A DNA stretch of 64,000 nt from Lunatimonas sp. (GTDB lineage Bacteria > Bacteroidota > Bacteroidia > Cytophagales > Cyclobacteriaceae): the NCBI RefSeq assembly GCF_020832325.1, contig NZ_JAFIEU010000051.1:62001-126000 (forward strand), in the 5' to 3' direction. The translations under genes and the position numbers were made by a program. A model generated the notes under the pieces. That model saw only the letters and a list, made by a program, of their open reading frames with translations. It ran no database searches and had not been told where the DNA came from. How positions within the stretch are numbered: position 1 is the first letter of the stretch; each line of letters starts with the position of its first letter. This document shows positions 59,110 through 64,000 of this stretch, one piece after another.

Positions 59110-59195
59110 ATTTTCGCCGCCATACATGATCGTACCGGGGGATTTCCCGTTATACTCAAAAAAAACTAAACCAAGATTATTACATTCATTGCTTC

Positions 59196-59783
59196 ATGAA
59201 AAAACTACTGTTTTTGATTTTGGCGTTTTCGCCATTTTTTTCCTATGCCCAGCAACATCAACTGGGGCTTCGATTGGGAGAACCTTTCTCCATAACCTAC
59301 AAGACGGATCTGGATGACCGCTTCTCGGTAGAGGGGCTCATCGGCAGGGGAAGCCCTAACAGTGCAGCGTATTACCGACGGGCATTCGAAAACAACCGCC
59401 CGCTTTCTTCGGCGGTATATCAGGGCCATACCGCCTCAGATGCCTTTTCTCTAAATGCCCGGGTGGCCTACCACGAGGACATAACATCTGAGTTTGACAT
59501 CACGGAAGGCACGCTGCTCGCCTATGTTGGTGTGGGTGCCCAACTACGAAGTGTAAGGACGAACTACGTGTATTTCACTCCGAATCCTGCCGAGCAGACG
59601 GTTTACCGAAACGAGTCTAGAACCAATATAGATTTGGGCCCGGAGGGGTATATCGGTTCTGAGTATATTTTTCAGGACCTCCCAATGAGTGTGTTCGCAG
59701 AGGTCGGTCTTTTTCTGGAGTTGATAGACCGTCCCGGGCACCTTAAACTTCAAGGAGGGATTGGGGTTCGTTATTTGTTTTGA
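59196..59783 (+). CDS. Secreted outer-membrane barrel-like protein, unknown
   Basis: A 195-residue protein with a signal peptide (MKKLLFLILAFSPFFSYAQ) and alternating strands: HQLGLRLGEPFSITYKTDL, FSVEGLIGRG, GTLLAYVGVGAQLRSV, MSVFAEVGLFLELI and a terminal LQGGIGVRYLF ending in Phe. The pattern suits an eight-stranded outer-membrane barrel. No family was recognised. The next gene begins 3 bases after its stop, so the two form a unit. Confidence 0.7.
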   Translation: MKKLLFLILAFSPFFSYAQQHQLGLRLGEPFSITYKTDLDDRFSVEGLIGRGSPNSAAYYRRAFENNRPLSSAVYQGHTASDAFSLNARVAYHEDITSEFDITEGTLLAYVGVGAQLRSVRTNYVYFTPNPAEQTVYRNESRTNIDLGPEGYIGSEYIFQDLPMSVFAEVGLFLELIDRPGHLKLQGGIGVRYLF

Positions 59784-59785
59784 GG

Positions 59786-60298
59786 ATGAAAAGGAAAGGT
59801 ATCCTAGTAGTAGGCCTGTTGGTATTCGTGGTAGGGGTCTATTACCTTTTGGGTGGTTTTGCCCCGTTGGAAATAGAGATGTCTACCTGTGAGGATTTTC
59901 GGCTAACCGGGTTGTACTATCAAGGTACGCCGCAGGACGAAGCGCTGGGGGATACGTTCAGAAGTGTGGAAGGTCTGATCTCAAATCATGCAGGTAGTTT
60001 TCTGCATACGATTTACGAGGTAGAGCCAGCCGGAAAACTGGATACCATGCGTGTTTTTGTGGGTACGGTTCTGCCGTCTCATGAAGAAGGATTCGAATGG
60101 ATGTCGGTTTCCTGCCGCGAGGCAATTGTGGCGACAATCCGTGCCCATCGGTTTGTGATGCCCAGTCCCTTATCGGTTAAGGCGCAAATACAGTCGTTTG
60201 CCGACGAGCAAGGCTTGGAGTTGTCGGGAGTGTTTATCGATAGGCTTCAGGGAGCCTCGGAGGTTTCTGTATGGGCTCCATTGGCGATAGAAGAATGA
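59786..60298 (+). CDS. Single-pass membrane protein, unknown
   Basis: A 170-residue protein. ATG 59786 (MKRKGILVVGLL) is preferred to TTG 59780, which would overlap the previous stop. One N-terminal transmembrane helix (ILVVGLLVFVVGVYYLLGGF) anchors a soluble domain of ~140 residues with alternating beta strands. The domain hints at a GyrI/SOUL-like fold (MRVFVGTVLPSHEEGFEWMSV) but I am not confident. Function unknown; probably works with the barrel protein just upstream. Confidence 0.6.
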   Translation: MKRKGILVVGLLVFVVGVYYLLGGFAPLEIEMSTCEDFRLTGLYYQGTPQDEALGDTFRSVEGLISNHAGSFLHTIYEVEPAGKLDTMRVFVGTVLPSHEEGFEWMSVSCREAIVATIRAHRFVMPSPLSVKAQIQSFADEQGLELSGVFIDRLQGASEVSVWAPLAIEE

Positions 60299-60362
60299 GT
60301 GATTTTCTAAATTTGGTATGATTTTAGTTTAGGTAGCTGTTGTACGTAAAAAGTTTGATTCT

Positions 60363-60899
60363 ATGACGATAAAGATTGAAGGTTTGATAAGGTGGCCGTT
60401 GTTTGCAATGGCCCTAGCGTTTCTGGGTAGTTGTGAGGGCCCTGTAGGACCTCCAGGCCCTCCAGGTATGGATGGACTAGACGGTGTTACCATACTGGGT
60501 GAGGTTTTTGAAGTAGATGCCACATTTAATCAGCAAGGAGGGTTTAGCGTCCTTGGCCAATATGGATTTGAGATCTTTGAATCCGACAAGGTTATGATTT
60601 ATCGGTTAGAAGGTGTGGTTGAGGGAAGGGACGTTTGGAGGCCACTACCCCGGATAGAGTACCATCCAAATGGTATCTTTAGTTATTCCTATGACTTTAC
60701 AACAGTTGATTTTTCCATTTATCTAGAGGGGAATTTTAATCTAGCTACGCTAGGATCCGAATGGCTGCAAAATCAGGTTTTCCGTGTATTGATTCTTCCG
60801 GCTGACTTCATCAATGCACGTATGGACTTCAATGATATGGACGCCATGTTGCGGTTGATGGGCGTTCAGGAATCGGATATTCCAAGAATCGTGCTTTGA
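60363..60899 (+). CDS. Collagen-like lipoprotein, paralogue 1
   Basis: A 178-residue lipoprotein with lipobox LGSC. Right after the Cys come six Gly-X-Y triplets (GPVGPPGPPGMDGLDG...), a short collagen-like stalk, then a ~140-residue domain starting GEVFEVDATFNQQGGFSVL and ending with a helix DFNDMDAMLRLMGVQESDI. It is paralogous to the next gene in the same order, including a GRDVWRPLPRIEY vs GRSIWRLLPQTIY segment. No function assigned. Surface-exposed adhesin-like role is plausible but unproven. Confidence 0.8.
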   Translation: MTIKIEGLIRWPLFAMALAFLGSCEGPVGPPGPPGMDGLDGVTILGEVFEVDATFNQQGGFSVLGQYGFEIFESDKVMIYRLEGVVEGRDVWRPLPRIEYHPNGIFSYSYDFTTVDFSIYLEGNFNLATLGSEWLQNQVFRVLILPADFINARMDFNDMDAMLRLMGVQESDIPRIVL

Positions 60900-60929
60900 T
60901 CTCAGAAGCGTTCGTAGAAAAATAAAAAG

Positions 60930-60961
60930 ACAGCTCCTTATTTTTGGGCTGTTTTTTTTTG
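60930..60961 (+). terminator. Rho-independent terminator
   Basis: ACAGC...CC and GG...GCTGT form a stem after the first collagen-like gene, followed by a run of nine or more T. Confidence 0.8.
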
Positions 60962-61047
60962 TCGATATATAAAGTTGTTGGAATTAAAAAAATATACGTC
61001 TATATTTCTACCTTACCTTCACATTATTAACTATCAGATTTATTTGT

Positions 61048-61614
61048 ATGAAAAAATTTCTATTGATCGCATTGGTGCTGGGAATCGCGTTGTTTCCGGC
61101 TTGTGAGGGACCGGAAGGCCCTCAAGGTCCTCCCGGTTTCGACGGCCAAGACGGCCGGGATGGGGTAGACGGAGAAGATGGTGTAAGCTTCGTTGATTTG
61201 GTTTTCGAGGCTGAAGTGGATTTTAATGAAGAAAATGGTTTTACAGCTGTATTCAATTTCGGAGAAGGGGTTTTTGCAGATGACGGCTTTTTAGTGTTTA
61301 GGGAATTTGGGATCACCGAAGATGGGAGGTCTATATGGAGGCTGTTACCTCAGACCATTTATTTAGAGAATGGGATTTTGGTTTATAATTTTGAATTTAT
61401 CACGCAGGTATTGGCCATATTTATTGATGGAGCTATAGATCCCACAACACTAGCTGCACAATTTACCCAAGATCAATACTTCAGGATTGTCTACATGCCA
61501 GGGTTTTTTGCCCAAGGTGGGGCGGCTGCACGTATAGACGTGAGTGACTTTGATAGCGTGATGAAGTATCTTGGTAAAACAGAGAAGGATATCGTGTCGC
61601 TGAAGCAGCGTTAA
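61048..61614 (+). CDS. Collagen-like lipoprotein, paralogue 2
   Basis: A 188-residue lipoprotein (MKKFLLIALVLGIALFPAC). Nine Gly-X-Y triplets follow the lipidated Cys (GPEGPQGPPGFDGQDG...), longer than in paralogue 1. The C-terminal domain matches paralogue 1 in order: VFEAEVDFNEENGFTAVFNFGE, then FREFGITEDGRSIWRLLPQTIYLENGILVYNFEF, then a DVSDFDSVMKYLG helix. The terminator between them means separate transcription. This is a tandem duplication with change of stalk length. Function unknown. Confidence 0.82.
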   Translation: MKKFLLIALVLGIALFPACEGPEGPQGPPGFDGQDGRDGVDGEDGVSFVDLVFEAEVDFNEENGFTAVFNFGEGVFADDGFLVFREFGITEDGRSIWRLLPQTIYLENGILVYNFEFITQVLAIFIDGAIDPTTLAAQFTQDQYFRIVYMPGFFAQGGAAARIDVSDFDSVMKYLGKTEKDIVSLKQR

Positions 61615-61637
61615 CACTAACCTTCTGTTAATATAGA

Positions 61638-61668
61638 AACCCGGCGACCATCAATCCCGGGTTTTTTT
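61638..61668 (+). terminator. Rho-independent terminator
   Basis: AACCCGG (61638-61644) pairs with CCGGGTT (61657-61663), followed by T-run. Separates the collagen-like gene from hemE. Confidence 0.85.
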
Positions 61669-61691
61669 ATTATTGTTTGGGCATCATGGCG

Positions 61692-61699
61692 TATCTTTG
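61692..61699 (+). promoter_or_regulatory. -7 box abutting the hemE start codon
   Basis: TATCTTTG ends four bases before ATG 61704. The transcript would start at or just before the start codon. A -33 TTTG at the right spacing is not present. Confidence 0.5.
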
Positions 61700-61703
61700 C
61701 GCC

Positions 61704-62732
61704 ATGCAATTGAAAAACGACTTATTGTTGCGCGTCATCAAAGGGGAGGAAGTAGAGCGAACACCCGTTTGGTTGATGCGGCAGGCAGGAAGGATACTTC
61801 CTGAATACCGTGCGGTACGTGACAGCGTTAGCGGCTTTATTGAGTTGGCCAAGACTCCGGAGCTCGCTGCAGAGGTTACTATTCAGCCTGTAGATATTTT
61901 AGGGGTGGATGCAGCGATCATTTTTTCAGATATTCTGGTCATACCAGAGGCGATGGGTCTTCCGTATGAGATGGTCGAAAAGCGTGGACCTTGGTTTCCG
62001 AATACCGTTCGCAGCGAGTCGGATATAAAAAAGATTCACATACCTGATGTCAAAGACAGCTTGTCTTATGTGTTGGAGGCAATAAAAATTACCAAAAAGG
62101 GGCTAAACGGAAGGGTTCCTTTGATTGGCTTTGCGGGTGCCCCATGGACTATCTTTGCCTATATGGTAGAGGGCTCCGGGAGCAAAACTTTTTCGAAAGC
62201 CAGGGCTATGTTGTACCAGGAGCCTGTATTGGCGCATTCCCTGTTGGAGATGATTACGATTGCTACGGTGAAATACCTCAAAGCCCAGGTGGAAGCCGGA
62301 GCAAACTTGGTTCAATTATTCGATTCCTGGGCAGGTATTCTTCCACCGGACCACTACCGTGAGTTTTCACTGAAATATATAGACACCATCTGCAATGCCA
62401 TTACAGAGGTACCGGTGACAGTTTTTGCTAAGGGCGCTTTTTTTGCTCGACGTGAGATGGGTGAGTTAAACTGCGACGTAGTTGGGTTAGATTGGAATAT
62501 GGACATTAGCGAGTCGCGGGAATTGGTGGGTAATCGTAAGGTCTTCCAAGGGAACTTGGATCCCGCCGCACTTTATGGTTCAGAGGATTCTATCAAAGCG
62601 GCTACTTCCCGTATGATGGCTTCCTTTGGTGGTGCGAGACACATTGCCAATTTGGGGCACGGTCTGTACCCGGATTTAGATCCGGGAAAGGTGAAGCTTT
62701 TTATTGACTTGGTAAAAAGTTACCCGAGGTAA
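61704..62732 (+). CDS. hemE: Uroporphyrinogen decarboxylase
   Basis: A 342-residue enzyme that removes four acetate carboxyls from uroporphyrinogen III in heme synthesis. ATG 61704 ([36 protein letters not shown]) is the usual start; ATG 61677 would cross the -7 box. Conserved features are [43 protein letters not shown], and the C-terminal [15 protein letters not shown]. It stands as a single gene; hemC lies 16 kb away on the opposite strand. Confidence 0.96.
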   Translation: MQLKNDLLLRVIKGEEVERTPVWLMRQAGRILPEYRAVRDSVSGFIELAKTPELAAEVTIQPVDILGVDAAIIFSDILVIPEAMGLPYEMVEKRGPWFPNTVRSESDIKKIHIPDVKDSLSYVLEAIKITKKGLNGRVPLIGFAGAPWTIFAYMVEGSGSKTFSKARAMLYQEPVLAHSLLEMITIATVKYLKAQVEAGANLVQLFDSWAGILPPDHYREFSLKYIDTICNAITEVPVTVFAKGAFFARREMGELNCDVVGLDWNMDISESRELVGNRKVFQGNLDPAALYGSEDSIKAATSRMMASFGGARHIANLGHGLYPDLDPGKVKLFIDLVKSYPR

Positions 62733-62910
62733 TTTTTTTTGGTTTGCGCAATAAATTGATTTTAAGCGTGAAAAGTAATTTTTTTCGTGGATAAATCGTA
62801 CGTAGAATTCTTTTTGGTTTGTTTTTTGATATTATACAAAACCATAGCTTAATCCTGATTACGGTTTTTTTTTCGAGCGTTACATTTAGCAAATGGTAGG
62901 TGGGTTAACA

Positions 62911-62942
62911 TTTGCATTCTAAGTAATTGCTGAATATATTTG
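62911..62942 (+). promoter_or_regulatory. Consensus Bacteroidota promoter
   Basis: TTTG (62911-62914), 20 bases, then TATATTTG (62935-62942). It predicts a start near 62949 and a ~58-base leader before the sugar transferase ATG. Confidence 0.72.
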
Positions 62943-63006
62943 CATAAATGTATTTTAAATACAAAAAATGGTTTGTCGTGGTTAAGGAGTTTTAAGTGTT
63001 AGCAGT

Positions 63007-63699
63007 ATGGAGAAGTTTTTACAGCGATCAAAAAATGCCGACTTTTACTATGCAAACATCTCAGGGTTTGTGACTGCAAACGGAGATGTTTTTTTTACGG
63101 ATCCATTTAAACTTTCCTTGAAAAGGGCAATGGACGTACTCGTTTCTTTGTTTTTGATTGTTTTTGTGATGGTATGGTTGTTTCCTTTGATTGCCATAGG
63201 AATTAAGCTGTCATCCAGAGGGCCGGTTTTGTTTAGGCAACGTAGACATGGAAAGGGAAACATGATTTTTGAATGCTATAAATTCCGAACGATGCGGATT
63301 AACAAAGACGCGGACTCCCGGCAAGCGACAAAAGAAGATCCAAGAGTAACCCAATTTGGAAGATTTTTGAGACGTACTAGTTTAGATGAGCTGCCGCAGC
63401 TTTTTAATGTTTTGAAAGGAGAAATGTCTCTAATAGGTCCTAGGCCTCATGCGGTTCCTATGAATGAATTGTTTGGTAAGGAAGTAGAGAACTATATGTT
63501 CAGGCATGTTGTAAAACCAGGAATTACAGGACTTGCGCAATGCAGAGGTTTTCGCGGCGAAGTTGAGAGTTTTTATGATATTTACGGTAGGATCAAGTTG
63601 GACCATTTTTACATTAAAAACTGGTGTTTTTTGTTGGATTTTAAGATCCTCTATTGGACTATTTTTACGGTGCTGTTCAAGCGAGAGAAGGCTTATTGA
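63007..63699 (+). CDS. Bacterial sugar transferase (initiating polyprenyl-phosphate transferase)
   Basis: A 230-residue enzyme of the monotopic/PglC-WcaJ catalytic-domain family, which links the first sugar-1-phosphate to undecaprenyl phosphate to start a surface polysaccharide. Features are KRAMDVLVSLFLIVFVMVWLFPLIAIGIKL (membrane hairpin), PVLFRQRRHGKG, FECYKFRTM, RRTSLDELPQLFNVLKGEMSLIGPRPHAVP (catalytic region), GITGLAQCRGFRGE and a C-terminal KILYWTIFTVLFKREKAY. It lacks the N-terminal helices of long WcaJ forms. A near-consensus promoter precedes it; more polysaccharide genes may follow past the right edge. Confidence 0.93.
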   Translation: MEKFLQRSKNADFYYANISGFVTANGDVFFTDPFKLSLKRAMDVLVSLFLIVFVMVWLFPLIAIGIKLSSRGPVLFRQRRHGKGNMIFECYKFRTMRINKDADSRQATKEDPRVTQFGRFLRRTSLDELPQLFNVLKGEMSLIGPRPHAVPMNELFGKEVENYMFRHVVKPGITGLAQCRGFRGEVESFYDIYGRIKLDHFYIKNWCFLLDFKILYWTIFTVLFKREKAY

Positions 63700-64000
63700 G
63701 AAGTTGAGCCTTTGTATGAATCCTTTTAGGCTTCATTTGTTGATATGCAACGGTTTTGTCGAAGGCGATCGATCAAAAGGTACTTAAGCGAAAATTGACC
63801 GTCTTTGCCCTGTAGTTCGATATTTTATTTTGGTAGAATCTTTGTTTCGGCTCGATTATTTTAGGAATGTTCGAGTTTTCCACACCTAAAGATTTTTAGA
63901 TATTTAAAAATGTATTACATATACCAAAAAAAGTTTTTCAAATAATTGGCAAATCGTTTGGAACAGAACTGGTAAGGTTTTACATTTGTAAAAATGTATT
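63700..64000 (+). other. AT-rich right edge with a promoter, no gene
   Basis: No gene was found in the last 301 bases. A near-consensus promoter at 63957-63988 points off the right edge, so another gene is expected just beyond the window. Confidence 0.55.
63957..63988 (+). promoter_or_regulatory. Consensus Bacteroidota promoter at the right edge
   Basis: TTTG (63957-63960), 20 bases, then TACATTTG (63981-63988), the same layout as the promoters at 37226 and 62911. Confidence 0.7.

Noticed and set aside
1-64000. CRISPR arrays, tRNA or rRNA genes, prophage or intact IS elements
   Set aside because: No regular short-repeat/spacer pattern, cloverleaf, rRNA-like block or transposase frame was seen on either strand by reading.

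Overview
The window looks like a chromosomal segment from a Bacteroidota bacterium, most likely order Cytophagales and near Cyclobacteriaceae. This is inferred from gene content and signals, not from a search. Supporting signs are Bacteroidota-type promoters (TTTG, about 20 bases, TAnnTTTG), a PafA-type alkaline phosphatase, DUF4293, a GlmU-like left-handed beta-helix protein, a type B L31, bactofilins, many lipoproteins with beta-propeller sequences, and weak or absent Shine-Dalgarno sequences. No rRNA, tRNA, CRISPR array or intact transposon was seen.

Layout. 1-2.7 kb is an accessory patch: the 3' end of a restriction-helicase-like gene, a small secreted Cys-rich peptide gene with a propeller lipoprotein gene downstream, a second truncated copy of the peptide leader, and tandem palindromic repeats. 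2.7-8.1 kb has a PafA phosphatase, a CarboxypepD_reg-like protein, an ArsR regulator with a YjjG-type nucleotidase, and P5C dehydrogenase. 8.2-10.9 kb resembles a quinone-stress (Mhq-like) cluster: carboxylesterase, ring-cleaving dioxygenase, YceI and a MarR regulator. 11-15.6 kb holds a YbbAP-like ABC system divergent from a TesA-like esterase. 15.7-18.2 kb is a GMC oxidoreductase with its gluconate 2-dehydrogenase subunit 3-like partner. 18.3-22.6 kb is sbcDC. 22.7-27.5 kb has an RlpA-like protein and an RND pump with its adaptor. 27.5-31.1 kb has a lone asparagine-synthetase-like enzyme and a Tat-exported Gfo/Idh/MocA protein. 31.4-37 kb is an RND permease gene between two related propeller-like lipoprotein genes. 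37-39.3 kb has a secreted protein behind a near-consensus promoter, an HMA-AraC fusion regulator and an outer-membrane barrel.

39.8-41.4 kb is the most striking locus: an actin-like ATPase whose phosphate-1 motif sits at the C-terminus instead of the N-terminus, apparently circularly permuted, followed 6 bases later by a bactofilin gene. 41.5-50.1 kb, on the minus strand, holds an NSS transporter, an RmlD-like reductase, a cyclophilin, hemC, rimK with its retropepsin-like partner, holB, the GlmU-like protein and L31. Several of these genes are preceded by a dispersed repeat that ends exactly at the start codon. 50.4-59.1 kb holds a Wzi/RemB-like protein, a small membrane protein, ComM/YifB, a second bactofilin, a trans-sulfuration enzyme, DUF4293, truA and an ABC exporter. 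59.2-64 kb holds two unknown envelope genes, a pair of collagen-like lipoproteins, hemE and a sugar transferase that may begin a polysaccharide locus beyond the right edge.

Catalytic assignments rest on visible motifs. Family names for the propeller lipoproteins, the Wzi/RemB-like protein and the left-edge fragment are less secure.
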